From assembly GCA_963755395.1 (NCBI GenBank), contig CAVWJJ010000002.1:62001-126000 (forward strand): 64,000 nucleotides of DNA. Direction: 5' to 3'. Positions 9,182-18,154 of the stretch are shown piece after piece; positions within the stretch are counted from its first letter, which is position 1, and the number at the start of each line of letters is the position of its first letter. A program made the position numbers and the translations under genes. This DNA is from DAHVFK01 sp963755395 (GTDB taxonomy: Bacteria > Pseudomonadota > Gammaproteobacteria > Burkholderiales > SG8-39). The notes beneath the pieces were generated by a model. That model was not told where the DNA came from. It saw only the letters and a list, made by a program, of their open reading frames with translations, and searched no databases.

Positions 9182-10632
9182 GCGCGCCGCGCTTTGCGGT
9201 CGAGGCGCTCGACCTGTTCGAGCGGCGGATTGTCCTGCGCATGCCGTTCCGATTCGGGGTGGTGACGCTGACGGCCGCGCCGCAGGCTTACGTGCGCGCA
9301 CGCATCCGGCTTGCGGACGGCAGGCGCGGCGTGGGCGCGGCGGCCGAGATGATGGCGCCGAAATGGTTCGACAAGAACCCTGCGCTGTCGGACGAGGACA
9401 ACGTCCAGCAGCTGCGCAGCTCGCTCGCGCTGGCGAGCGAGGCCTACCTCGCCGGGGGCGAGAACACGGCCGGCGGGCACTGGCGCGACAACTACGCGCC
9501 GCAGATCGCGCGTGGCGCGGAACTCGGCTTGAACGGCCTGACGGCGTGCTACGGACCGGCGCTGCTCGACCGCGCGTTGCTCGACGCGCTGTGCCGCGCG
9601 CTGGGCCTGTCCTTCTACCGCGCGCTGAGATCGAACCTGCCGGGGGTCGAAGCGCCAGGCCTGGACATGTCGGCGTTCCTGTCGAAACTGGCGCCGAGGG
9701 CGACGATCGCCGCTCGCCACACGGTCGGCCTGAGCGACCCGATTACCGCGGGCGACCTCGGGCAGCGGGTGAACGACGGCCTGCCGGAGACGCTGGAGGA
9801 AGTCGTGGCGCAATACGGCCAGCGCCATTTCAAGCTTAAGGTGGACGGCGACCCGCGCGCCGCGGTGGAGCGGCTGGCGGCGATCGCCGCCGTGCTGGAC
9901 CGGATCGATGCGCCGTACCATGCGACGCTTGACGGAAACGAGCAGTACGGCGACGTCGACGGTGCGCTCGAGCTGTGGCGGCGCGTCGCGCAAGAGCCGC
10001 GCCTGGCGCGGCTCGCCCGCAGCGTGCTTTTCGTCGAACAGCCGATCCGACGCGGCAGCGCGCTGGCGCGCGACATCTCGCCGTTGGCGCGCGAAATACC
10101 GGTGATCATCGACGAGTCCGACGACTCGCTCGAGGCCTTCCCGCAGGCGCGCGCGCTCGGCTACGCCGGCGTGTCATCCAAGACCTGCAAGGGCCTGTAC
10201 AAGTCGCTCATCAACGCGGCGCGCTGCGCGCGTTGGAACCAGGAAGAACGCGCCGCGCGCTATTTCATGAGCGGCGAGGACCTGACCGTGCAGGCCGGCA
10301 TCGCGCTGCAGCAGGATCTCGCGCTCGTGTCGCTGCTCGGCATCCGCCACGTGGAGCGCAATGGCCACCACTACGTCAACGGCATGGCGGCCGCGCCCGA
10401 TTCGGAGCAAGGCGCGTTCCTCGCCGCGCACCCCGACCTCTATGAGAGGAGTCGCGGTGCGGTACGGCCGGCGATCCGCGACGGAATGCTTGCGATCGGC
10501 TCGCTCGATTGCGCGGGCTACGCGAGCGGGGCGTTGCCGGATTGGGAGGCGTTGCCCAGCATGAAGGTCGCCACGCAGACCGCGGCGAAGTCCCTTACCA
10601 GCCGATTCACTTCCTCCGGCGCCTCGAGCTGA
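9178..10632 (+). CDS. enolase-superfamily (mandelate racemase / muconate lactonizing-like) enzyme
   Basis: A 484-residue protein with the enolase-superfamily layout: N-terminal capping domain, then a barrel with HFKLKVDGD (the KxK region), TLDGNEQYGDVD (first metal Asp), LFVEQPIRR (Glu), VIIDESDDSLEAF (Glu/Asp) and GVSSKTCKG. These enzymes abstract a proton alpha to a carboxylate. The pairing with a sugar isomerase suggests a sugar-acid dehydratase or epimerase. The protein is longer than the usual ~380-400 aa, and its last ~38 codons overlap the convergent hydrolase gene, so the C-terminus may be a read-on tail. Confidence 0.72.
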   Translation: MSAPRFAVEALDLFERRIVLRMPFRFGVVTLTAAPQAYVRARIRLADGRRGVGAAAEMMAPKWFDKNPALSDEDNVQQLRSSLALASEAYLAGGENTAGGHWRDNYAPQIARGAELGLNGLTACYGPALLDRALLDALCRALGLSFYRALRSNLPGVEAPGLDMSAFLSKLAPRATIAARHTVGLSDPITAGDLGQRVNDGLPETLEEVVAQYGQRHFKLKVDGDPRAAVERLAAIAAVLDRIDAPYHATLDGNEQYGDVDGALELWRRVAQEPRLARLARSVLFVEQPIRRGSALARDISPLAREIPVIIDESDDSLEAFPQARALGYAGVSSKTCKGLYKSLINAARCARWNQEERAARYFMSGEDLTVQAGIALQQDLALVSLLGIRHVERNGHHYVNGMAAAPDSEQGAFLAAHPDLYERSRGAVRPAIRDGMLAIGSLDCAGYASGALPDWEALPSMKVATQTAAKSLTSRFTSSGASS

Positions 10633-11381
10633 GGGAAGTGCCCGACGCCGGCGAGGATCTCGATCCGGGAACTCGGCGCGAGGCGCCTGACCAGATCGAG
10701 CCAGGGCGTCGACTCGTCCGCGGAAAGCGCGACCCGCATCCGCTGCGCGTTCACGTTGGTGCTTTGCACCACCAGCAGCGGCGCGCTGAGGGTGGACAGC
10801 GCGCGCTCCATGTTGGCCGCGTCCCAGGTGACCATGCGCGGGAACAGCGCGGTACCGATCGGCGCCGGCAGCTCCAGCGCGCGCTCGACGATGGAGGTCT
10901 TGAGCATCACGCCGCTGGAGGGCAGGAACATCTCCTCGAACAGCCGGCGCGCGAACGCGCCGTAACCGGTGGCGCGAATCTGCTCGCGCATCACCCGGCC
11001 GGCGGTTTCCGGGTCGCCCATGCCGATGCGGCTGCCGTCGATCAGCACCACGCCGGCCACCCGCTCGGGCGCGTTGAGCGCGGCCTGCAGCACGACGCGG
11101 CAGCCCAGGCTGTGCCCGATCAGCACCGCGCCGCGCAACTCGAGCGCGCCGAGCAGGGCGGCGACGTCGGCGCCGTAGGTTTCGATCGAGCAATCGGCCG
11201 GGTCGCCCGGCGTCTCGCCGTGGCCGCGCAGATCGCACGCGACCACCGTCTGCGTGGCGGCGAAGCAGTCGAGCTGAGGCTGCCAGTCGGCGTGGCTGCA
11301 GGCGAAGCCGTGCACGAACACCAGCGGCGGCGAGCCGGTGCCGGCGCGCTCGTACCAGATCGGGGCGCGCGTGTCGCTCAA
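10518..11381 (-). CDS. alpha/beta hydrolase
   Basis: A 287-residue alpha/beta hydrolase with the oxyanion motif VFVHGFACSHADW, the nucleophile elbow GHSLGC (Ser), and late GVGHFPQLEAPEEV with the catalytic His. It most likely starts at TTG 11381, whose TTGA overlaps the stop of the EF-G-like gene, so translation should be coupled. An esterase, lactonase or C-C hydrolase role is possible. The 3' end overlaps the convergent enolase-superfamily gene by 115 bp. Confidence 0.8.
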   Translation of the reverse strand: MSDTRAPIWYERAGTGSPPLVFVHGFACSHADWQPQLDCFAATQTVVACDLRGHGETPGDPADCSIETYGADVAALLGALELRGAVLIGHSLGCRVVLQAALNAPERVAGVVLIDGSRIGMGDPETAGRVMREQIRATGYGAFARRLFEEMFLPSSGVMLKTSIVERALELPAPIGTALFPRMVTWDAANMERALSTLSAPLLVVQSTNVNAQRMRVALSADESTPWLDLVRRLAPSSRIEILAGVGHFPQLEAPEEVNRLVRDFAAVCVATFMLGNASQSGNAPLA

Positions 11382-13426
11382 GGTTCTTCGGCCAGCGGTT
11401 TGTGCTGCGCGACGAGCTTTTGCTGCAGTGGGGCCGGGGCGGGCTCGTAGTGGCTGAACTCGAGCGTGTACGAGCCGTGGCCCGCGGTGAGCGCCTTCAG
11501 ACGCGAGGGAAAGGTCTCCAGCTCGGACAGCGGCGCCTGGGCCGAGACGCGCAAGGTTCCGGGCCGCGGCGCCTCCGAGCCTTTGATGTGGCCGCGGCGG
11601 GCGGACAGGTCGCCGGCGATATCGCCCATGTTCGCTTCGGGCAGCGCGACTTCGACGTTCACGATCGGCTCGAGCACGATCGGCCGGGCCTTGGACAGCG
11701 CGTCCAGAAACGCCTTCCTGCCGGCGGCGACGAACGCCACCTCCTTCGAATCGACCGGGTGGCTCTTGCCGTCGTACACGATGATGCGCAGATCCTGCAA
11801 CGGAAAGCCCGCGAGGTAACCCGACTCCATCACCGCGCGCACGCCCTTCTCGACCGCCGGGATGTAGACCGACGGGATGACGCCGCCCTTGACCTGGTCG
11901 AGGAATTCGAAACCCGCGCCGCGTGGCAAAGGCTCGACGCGCAAGAACACCTCGCCGAACTGCCCCGCGCCGCCGGTCTGCTTCTTGTGCCGGCTGTGCC
12001 CCTCGGCTTTCGCCACGATGGTTTCGCGGAACGGCACCGCGGGCGGGCGCGTATCCAGCTCGAGCTTGTACTGGCTCGCCATCTTGTCGAGCATGGTCTT
12101 GAGGTGCATCTCGCCCAGCCCGCGGATGACGGTCTCGTTCGCCTGCGCGTTGTGCTCGACGCGAAAACAGGGGTCTTCGGCCACCAGCCGGTGCAGTACG
12201 TCGGAAACCTTCTGCTCGTCGCCGCGCTTCTTCGACTGCACCGCGAGGCCGAAGATCGACGCCGGCAGCTCGAGCGGGCGCGCATGAATGTGGGCGTCCT
12301 CGGGCGAGTCGTGCAGGATGTGGTCGAAGCGGATCTCGTCCACCTTGGCAATGGCGCAAATGTCCCCCGGCAGGGCTTCGGCCAGCTCGGTCTGCTGCTT
12401 GCCGCGCAGCATGAACAGGTGGCCGGGCTTGATCGGCTTGCGCCCCTCGCCGATGAAGAGTTGGGTCGCGGGCGTGATGCGGCCCTGGTGCACCCGGAAC
12501 ACTGCCAGCCGCCCGAGGTAGGGGTCGATCTCGACTTTGAACACGTGCGCGAGCACGTGCTTGGACGGGTCCGGCTCGGCGCGCATGTCGCGCGCAGCGC
12601 CGCCGTCGACCGGCGTCTGGACGTAGACCGGCGGATTGCCCTCGGCGGGATTGGGCAGCAGGCGCACGATGACGTCGAGCAGCTGCGCGATGCCGGCGCC
12701 GGTCGTGGCCGAGGTGAAGACCACGGGGATCAGATGGCCCTCGCGCAGCGCGCGCTCGAGCGGCTCGTGCAGCTGTTCCGGCTCGACGCTGCCCTGCTCC
12801 AGGTACAGCTCCATCAGCGCCTCGTCGACCTCGACCACCTGGTCGACCAGCTGCTTGTGCGCTTCCTCGACCGAGGAGAAGTCCGACTCGCCCGAGGGCG
12901 CGAAGAAGCAGTCCGAGACGCGCGTCGCTCCGGCGGCGGGCAAGTTGAGCGGCAGGCATTCCTTGCCGAAGGCCTGCTGGATGCTCTCGAGCAGCCCCGC
13001 CAGGTCGGCGCCCGCGTCGATCTTGTTGACCACGATCAACCGGTCGAGCCCGCGCCTGGCGGCCCATTGCATGAAGCGGCCGCTCATCATTTCGATCCCG
13101 TTCTGGGCGTTGATGACGACCGCGGCGGTCTCCACCGCCGCCAGCGCCGGCAGCGAATGGCCCAGGAAGTCCGGGTAGCCGGGGGTGTCCAATAGATGCA
13201 CGCGGGTGTCCCGGGTCTCGAACGACGCCACCGCCAGCTTGAGCGAATGCAGCAGCGACTTCTCGAGCGGGGTGTAGTCGCACACCGTATTGCCGCGATC
13301 GACGCTGCCCGGCGCGCCGATGGCGCCGGCCTGCGCCAGCAGCGCTTCGGCGAGCGAGGTCTTGCCGCTGCCGGCCTGCCCTAGCAGGGCAATAGTGCGG
13401 ATGCTATCGGTCGCGAGCTTGGCCAC
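11378..13426 (-). CDS. elongation factor G-like translational GTPase (EF-G2 type)
   Basis: A ~682-residue translation-factor GTPase. The P-loop GQAGSGKTSLAE lies at ~16, switch II is DTPGYPDF, and the NKxD motif is VVNKIDAG. Domain II, then EF-G domains IV/V (GAGQFGEVFLRVEPLP, VSAQAPLSELETFPSRLKAL, GHGSYTLEF) follow. The weak switch I and the sequence around it mark it as the divergent EF-G2-like group rather than canonical fusA. Start chosen at GTG 13426 because residues upstream are low-complexity and unlike the family; no strong ribosome site is seen. True fusA is expected elsewhere, so a ribosome-rescue or stress role is possible. Confidence 0.8.
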   Translation of the reverse strand: MAKLATDSIRTIALLGQAGSGKTSLAEALLAQAGAIGAPGSVDRGNTVCDYTPLEKSLLHSLKLAVASFETRDTRVHLLDTPGYPDFLGHSLPALAAVETAAVVINAQNGIEMMSGRFMQWAARRGLDRLIVVNKIDAGADLAGLLESIQQAFGKECLPLNLPAAGATRVSDCFFAPSGESDFSSVEEAHKQLVDQVVEVDEALMELYLEQGSVEPEQLHEPLERALREGHLIPVVFTSATTGAGIAQLLDVIVRLLPNPAEGNPPVYVQTPVDGGAARDMRAEPDPSKHVLAHVFKVEIDPYLGRLAVFRVHQGRITPATQLFIGEGRKPIKPGHLFMLRGKQQTELAEALPGDICAIAKVDEIRFDHILHDSPEDAHIHARPLELPASIFGLAVQSKKRGDEQKVSDVLHRLVAEDPCFRVEHNAQANETVIRGLGEMHLKTMLDKMASQYKLELDTRPPAVPFRETIVAKAEGHSRHKKQTGGAGQFGEVFLRVEPLPRGAGFEFLDQVKGGVIPSVYIPAVEKGVRAVMESGYLAGFPLQDLRIIVYDGKSHPVDSKEVAFVAAGRKAFLDALSKARPIVLEPIVNVEVALPEANMGDIAGDLSARRGHIKGSEAPRPGTLRVSAQAPLSELETFPSRLKALTAGHGSYTLEFSHYEPAPAPLQQKLVAQHKPLAEEP

Positions 13427-13503
13427 GTCGTTTTGCCGCTGTCCATCAATCCTTATAGCAGCATCCGGGGCCGATGTGAAAGCGTGCTCGGACGGCCATC
13501 GTC

Positions 13504-14202
13504 CTAGGGCTTGCGCCGGCTGATCTGGTTGATCAGCTCCATCTGGACTTCCTGGATCTCCACCAGCCGCTCCCACTGGCGCGAGAGCAGGTGGTCGATC
13601 TTCTGGTGCAGGTGACGGATCTCGAGCTCCGCCTTGAGGTTGACCTGGTAGTCGCGCAGCGAGCGCTTGCGGTCGCGCGCTTCCTGGCGCGTCTGGCTCA
13701 TCATGATGACCGGCGCCTGGATCGCGGCGAGGCACGACAGCACCAGGTTGAGCAGGATGTAGGGGTAGGGATCGAATGGCCGCGCGGCCAGCAGGTAGGA
13801 GTTCAGCAGCATCCAGCAGAACATCACCAACCCGAAGATCGCGATGAAGCGCCAGCTGCCGCCGAACTTGGCGATCCGGTCGGCTGTGCGTTGGCCGAGG
13901 GTCAGGCCGGCGTCGAACTCGGTTTCGGGATTGTGCGACAGGATCTCCTGGTCGCGCAGGCTCTCGAGCACCTCCTGCTCGAGCTGGGTGATTTCCCCCT
14001 TTTCGTCCTCGAGCAGGCGCTGGACATACTTGTGCTGGAAACGCTGCAGGTCCTCCAGGCAGATCCAGCCGGCCTCGTCCCAGCGCTGCACTTCCTGCTG
14101 GATCAGGCTCGCCACCGCGGGCCTGACCACGATCGCGCGCCGCAAGGATGTGGTCCGGCCGCAGACCTGGCAGGACGGTTTCGCGGCCGCGGCGTCCGAC
14201 AC
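13504..14202 (-). CDS. DUF1003 membrane protein
   Basis: A 232-residue DUF1003 protein. It has an N-terminal CxxC (SCQVCG), a helical segment, two membrane helices around FIAIFGLVMFCWMLLNSYL and ILLNLVLSCLAAIQAPVIMM, the family signature SQTRQEARDR, and a coiled-coil end. GTG at 14202 is chosen because it sits 2 nt after the stop of the preceding small gene and begins VSDAAAAKPSC. Function in this family is not established; a magnesium- or stress-related membrane role has been suggested for relatives. Confidence 0.8.
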   Translation of the reverse strand: MSDAAAAKPSCQVCGRTTSLRRAIVVRPAVASLIQQEVQRWDEAGWICLEDLQRFQHKYVQRLLEDEKGEITQLEQEVLESLRDQEILSHNPETEFDAGLTLGQRTADRIAKFGGSWRFIAIFGLVMFCWMLLNSYLLAARPFDPYPYILLNLVLSCLAAIQAPVIMMSQTRQEARDRKRSLRDYQVNLKAELEIRHLHQKIDHLLSRQWERLVEIQEVQMELINQISRRKP

Positions 14203-14204
14203 GC

Positions 14205-14438
14205 TCAGCTCCCGGGCGCGACGACCTCGATGTGCTCGCGGCTGACGTTGATGAACGGCGCGGTGAACACCTGCCGGCCCGCCAGCTCCCACACTTCGGC
14301 GTCGGTCACGGCGATGAAGTTCTTCGCTTCGACCATGTAGTCGGTCACGCGCGCGCCGGGGACGAGATCGATGTAGCCCTTGATGCGGTAGGTGCCGGTC
14401 AGGATGACTACCTTGGTCCTGGTTTCCTGTAGTGCCAT
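14205..14438 (-). CDS. small unknown protein
   Basis: A 77-residue predicted beta-rich protein (MALQETRTKVVILTGTYR..., ...VTDYMVEAKNFIAVTDAEVW). Start taken at the second ATG, which has GGGAG 8 nt upstream; an ATG seven codons earlier lacks one. It is directly upstream of DUF1003 with a 2-nt gap. The pattern recalls short Sm-like or PRC-barrel-like proteins, but I do not recognise the family. Confidence 0.6.
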   Translation of the reverse strand: MALQETRTKVVILTGTYRIKGYIDLVPGARVTDYMVEAKNFIAVTDAEVWELAGRQVFTAPFINVSREHIEVVAPGS

Positions 14439-14497
14439 GAGCTGTGCTCCCTGATCCATCCCCCGCTATGATAGCCGGGCCGCCGCCAGGTGCACGG

Positions 14498-15550
14498 TTA
14501 CTTCTTCGTTTCCAGCAGCTCGGAGCGCTTCTTCAGGGTGTCATCCAGCTTGGCCTTGGCGACCAGCAGCATGTAGGGCTCGAGTGCCTGCTCGCGCGCG
14601 AGCCGCGCCGCATCCTTCTTGTTGTCCGAATCGCCCCGGCGGGTGAACCTCAGGTAATAGTTCTGGCCCTCGAGCCTGCCGACGGTGAACTCGTAGCTCA
14701 GGCCGTCGAAAGTGGTGGCGTCGATGGTCGCGGTCGGCTTGTCGAAGCCGGCACTTTGCGCGCTCGTTCCCGGCGGCGCCACATCGGCCAGCTCGAGCAG
14801 CGAGAGCGAGTAGGACGCCGCGTTCGCCGTGGTGACCTCGACCTTCTCCCCTACGTGCGCGCCGACCAGCGTCCAGGGCGCATTGTCGCTCGCGCGCTCG
14901 ATCTTCCAGGGCGCTTCTCCGGCGAGCTGCACCGCGAGCGTTTTCACCTTTTGCGCGCTGATCCCGCTCCTGTCGATCCAGGCCGCGCTGCGCGCAGTCG
15001 CCTGCAGCAGCGGATCCGCCACGACGTAGACGGTGCCCGGATCGGCCGGCAGCAGCACGAAGCGCCCGTCGGCGGCCGCGCTCGCGGGATCGGCGGGCGC
15101 CTGCTTGAAATACTTTTTGCCGATCAACAGGCGCGCGAGCGGCTTGCCGTCGGCGGCACGGAATTCGACCAGCGTTCCCGCGCCTTCGCCCTTGTCCGGC
15201 TCGAGCAGCTGCAGCCGGGCGCGGTCCCGCGCGCCGATCGGCTCGCTCTGGCCGATCTTCAGCTCGAGCGCCTCGAGCACGAAGGCGCGCACCTTGTCGT
15301 AATCGGCCGGGAAGCCGCCGCGTTCGTCGATCACCCAGGCCTTGCCCTTGTGCTCGAGGGTGATGATGGACTTCTGTTCGGCGATGCGGATCGACTCGAT
15401 GTCGGGCGCCGCCAGCCCTTTGAGCAGCGGCTGGCCCAGCGTGCCCACGTTCGCGGGCTCGCGTGCGCGCTGCTGCTGGTAGACCAGCACCGCGCCGCCG
15501 CCGAGCACCGCCAGCAGCAGCACCAGGATCGCGGCGAAGCGCGCGTTCAT
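14498..15550 (-). CDS. DUF4340 protein of an ABC-2/GldG exporter locus
   Basis: A 350-residue protein with an N-terminal membrane anchor (FAAILVLLLAVLGGGAVLVYQ) and a large extracytoplasmic region of the DUF4340 type (LEHKGKAWVIDERGGFPADYDKV). DUF4340 proteins usually accompany GldG-type ABC exporters, as here: its ATGA start overlaps the GldG-like stop. It probably forms an outward-facing accessory subunit. The exported substrate is unknown. Confidence 0.78.
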   Translation of the reverse strand: MNARFAAILVLLLAVLGGGAVLVYQQQRAREPANVGTLGQPLLKGLAAPDIESIRIAEQKSIITLEHKGKAWVIDERGGFPADYDKVRAFVLEALELKIGQSEPIGARDRARLQLLEPDKGEGAGTLVEFRAADGKPLARLLIGKKYFKQAPADPASAAADGRFVLLPADPGTVYVVADPLLQATARSAAWIDRSGISAQKVKTLAVQLAGEAPWKIERASDNAPWTLVGAHVGEKVEVTTANAASYSLSLLELADVAPPGTSAQSAGFDKPTATIDATTFDGLSYEFTVGRLEGQNYYLRFTRRGDSDNKKDAARLAREQALEPYMLLVAKAKLDDTLKKRSELLETKK

Positions 15551-17403
15551 CGCGCCGCCGCCCTGCGCCGGCGCAGCAGCGCGATGCCGATGCCGAACAG
15601 CGCCACCAGCAGCGGCATCAACGCGATGTTAGCGACCTTGGTCCAGAACACCAGGCTCTCGGCGTCGTGGCGCAGGTTCTTGCGCACTTCCTTGAGCGCG
15701 AGCTTGGTTTGCGCGACCCGCTTGCGGAACCGGTCCAGCTCCGCTTGCTGCTCGGCGGTGAGGATCTGGGCCGAGGCGGCGCTTCCGCCCTGCGCTTTCT
15801 GCAGCTCCTGCAGCTTGTCGGTGGTGCTCTTGATCTCCTGCTCCAGCTCGCTGATCTTGCCGAAGTACTGCCTCTGGGCGTTGGCCTCGAGCTCGCGCAC
15901 CACCGTGAGCGGGCGGAACGCGGAGGCGCGGCTGCGCAGCGAAATCAGGTCGTCGCCCGCGGCGAACTGCTCGACCATGCCGAGCGCGAAAGCGAGATTG
16001 CCGTTGGAGGGCACGATCACCTTGCGCCCGAACACGTCCTGCACATCGACCGCCGCCGGGTCCGCGAGCATGTCGCTGTCGGCCACCAGGATGACCGAAT
16101 TGTCGTGCGCAGACTGCTTGAGCTGCGCCGGGGTGGCGAGCGGCTTCTTGTCCTTGGCGCCAGGCGCCGCGGGCGGTCCGTCCGGAAACGCCGTTTTGAA
16201 CTTGCCGTTCAGCCGCAGCGCGAGCGGCCAGGACTTGCCGCTCGGCTTGAAGTCCCTGGTCGCGGCGTCGCCCGACGCGGTGGCGACCGAGTCGTCGACC
16301 AGCATCGAGTTCGGCGAGCTGCTGACCAGGTCGACGACCTCGAGGCCCTTGACCGGCTTGACCTCGAACGCGCCGCCGAAGACGTACAGCAGCGTCTCGA
16401 GCTGGCTGGTGACCACGTCATGGCGGTTGAACGCAGTGCTGTTGAGCGACAGTACCGTCGGGGTGTAGCGCTGCCCGCTGCCCGAGGCGTAGACCACGTC
16501 CGAGAGCACCTTGCCGGTATTCATCGCTACGCCCCAGGCCTTGAACAGCGCCGGCAGCGACGAGCTGGTGCCCTGCTGCGGCATACCGGGCATGCCCGGC
16601 AGCGGGTCGAAGAAGGCGAACGGATCGACGAACGCGATCAGCTTGCCGCCGCGCAGCACGAACTGATCGAGCGCGTACTCGGTCTGCGGCGTGATGTCGC
16701 GCGGATGGATCAGCAGCAGAACCTTGAGGTCCTTGGGGATCTCGGTCGCCGACATGTCCACCTGCTTGAGGTCGAACTCGCGCTTGAGCTCGGTTGCCAG
16801 CACCCAGGGGTCCGAGGCGCGGCGCGTCATCGGGTTGTAGGCCTCGCCCAGAACAGGCAGCGCGCTCATCACGCCCACCACCGGCTGCTCGGCCGAGCTG
16901 ACTTGCGCGATCGCGCGCACCAGGTCGTATTCGAGCAGCGGCTCGCGCTGCGGCGAGATCACCGGCAGCGTCTGCTTGCGGTCGAGGCGGCTCACCGTTG
17001 CGCCGAGATAGAACGAATCGCCGCTCGGCAGCTGCTGCGCCTCGATGCCGTCCAGCTGCGCCGCGTCCTCCTCCTCCGAGTCGGGCTGCGGGTGATAGAT
17101 CTCCACCGTCAGGTTCTTGCCCGCGGCGGCCTTGAGCTCGTTCACCTCGTCCTCGACGCGCTTGGAGAACGCCCGCAGCTGCACCGGGACGGCTTCGCCG
17201 CGCGACTCGTAGAGCTTGATCTTCACCGGCGCCTGCAGCCCGTGCAGCAGCTTCCTGGCGCCGGCGGACAGCGTGTAGAGCCTGCCCTGGGTCAGGTCGA
17301 CGCGCAGTGGGGAGGTCCCCGCGAGGTAGTTGAAAGCGACCAGGATCAGGAACAGCGCCGCCAGGCCGACGGCCGAATAGACCAAGGTTTCGTATTTCTT
17401 CAT
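15547..17403 (-). CDS. GldG-family ABC-exporter auxiliary protein
   Basis: A 618-residue protein with one N-terminal helix (YSAVGLAALFLILVAFNYL), a long periplasmic ABC_transp_aux (GldG) domain (DLTQGRLYTLSAGARKLL, VLLLIHPRDITPQTEYALDQ, GGKLIAFVDPF), a coiled coil (ISELEQEIKSTTDKLQELQK) and a C-terminal helix (IALMPLLVALFGIGIALL) ending in RRRR. It is the auxiliary partner of the adjacent ABC-2 permease, 4 nt away. In Bacteroidetes GldG is tied to gliding; in proteobacteria the role is unknown. Confidence 0.82.
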   Translation of the reverse strand: MKKYETLVYSAVGLAALFLILVAFNYLAGTSPLRVDLTQGRLYTLSAGARKLLHGLQAPVKIKLYESRGEAVPVQLRAFSKRVEDEVNELKAAAGKNLTVEIYHPQPDSEEEDAAQLDGIEAQQLPSGDSFYLGATVSRLDRKQTLPVISPQREPLLEYDLVRAIAQVSSAEQPVVGVMSALPVLGEAYNPMTRRASDPWVLATELKREFDLKQVDMSATEIPKDLKVLLLIHPRDITPQTEYALDQFVLRGGKLIAFVDPFAFFDPLPGMPGMPQQGTSSSLPALFKAWGVAMNTGKVLSDVVYASGSGQRYTPTVLSLNSTAFNRHDVVTSQLETLLYVFGGAFEVKPVKGLEVVDLVSSSPNSMLVDDSVATASGDAATRDFKPSGKSWPLALRLNGKFKTAFPDGPPAAPGAKDKKPLATPAQLKQSAHDNSVILVADSDMLADPAAVDVQDVFGRKVIVPSNGNLAFALGMVEQFAAGDDLISLRSRASAFRPLTVVRELEANAQRQYFGKISELEQEIKSTTDKLQELQKAQGGSAASAQILTAEQQAELDRFRKRVAQTKLALKEVRKNLRHDAESLVFWTKVANIALMPLLVALFGIGIALLRRRRAAAR

Positions 17404-17407
17404 GGCC

Positions 17408-18154
17408 CTAGCCCGCCCGGTGGTTGCGCAGGATCACGCCGGTCGCGAACAGCGCGAAGCCGATCACCGAGAGGAAATAGAACAGGTCGCGGGAATCGAT
17501 CACGCCCTTCTGAAAGCCGTCGAAGTGCGGGATAACCGAGAACGCCGCCACGGTGTCGACCACCGCGGGGCTGGCCCAGCGCGCCAGCAGATCCGTTACC
17601 GGGTTGAAGCCGCACAGGATGAGGAACAGGCAGATCACCACGGCAAGAATGAATGCGACCACCTGGTTGCGCGTCATGGCCGAGGTCATGCAGGCGACGG
17701 CGAGGTAGGCGCCGGCGAGCAGCAGGCTGCCGAAGTAGCCGGTCGCGATCACGCCGTTGTCGGGGTCGCCCAGCAGATTGACCGTGACGACCACCGGGAA
17801 CGTGAGCGCGAGCGCGATAGCGAGGAACGCCCAGGAGGCGAGGAACTTGCCGAGGATCGCCTGCCAGTTCGTCACCGGCATGGTCAGCAGCAGCTCGAGC
17901 GTGCCGGAGCGGCGCTCCTCGGACCACAGCCGCATGCCGACCGCGGGCACCAGGACCAGGTAGAGCCACGGGTGCCAGCCGAAGAACGACGCCAGGCTCG
18001 CCTCGCCGCGCTCGAAGAAGCCGCCCGCGGTGAAAGTGAAGAAGCCCGTCAGCAGCAGGAAGATGACCAGGAACACGTACGCCACCGGGGAGGTGAAATA
18101 GCTCGTCAGCTCGCGCCGCGCGATGGTGCGAACGGCTTTCCAGGCGGATATCAC
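17408..18154 (-). CDS. ABC-2 type permease (GldF-like)
   Basis: A 248-residue integral membrane protein with about six helices and the GldF/ABC2 signature region (RRELTSYFTSPVAYVFL, EERRSGTLELLLTMPV, WQAILGKFLASW). It overlaps the ATPase gene at ATGA and precedes the GldG-like gene by 4 nt. It forms the membrane channel of the putative exporter. Confidence 0.85.
   Translation of the reverse strand: MISAWKAVRTIARRELTSYFTSPVAYVFLVIFLLLTGFFTFTAGGFFERGEASLASFFGWHPWLYLVLVPAVGMRLWSEERRSGTLELLLTMPVTNWQAILGKFLASWAFLAIALALTFPVVVTVNLLGDPDNGVIATGYFGSLLLAGAYLAVACMTSAMTRNQVVAFILAVVICLFLILCGFNPVTDLLARWASPAVVDTVAAFSVIPHFDGFQKGVIDSRDLFYFLSVIGFALFATGVILRNHRAG

Noticed and set aside
10518..13283. A 921-codon minus-strand open frame
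   Set aside because: Only its last third is a real gene (the hydrolase). The rest is an Arg/Ala/Gly-rich shadow of the EF-G-like gene in another frame.
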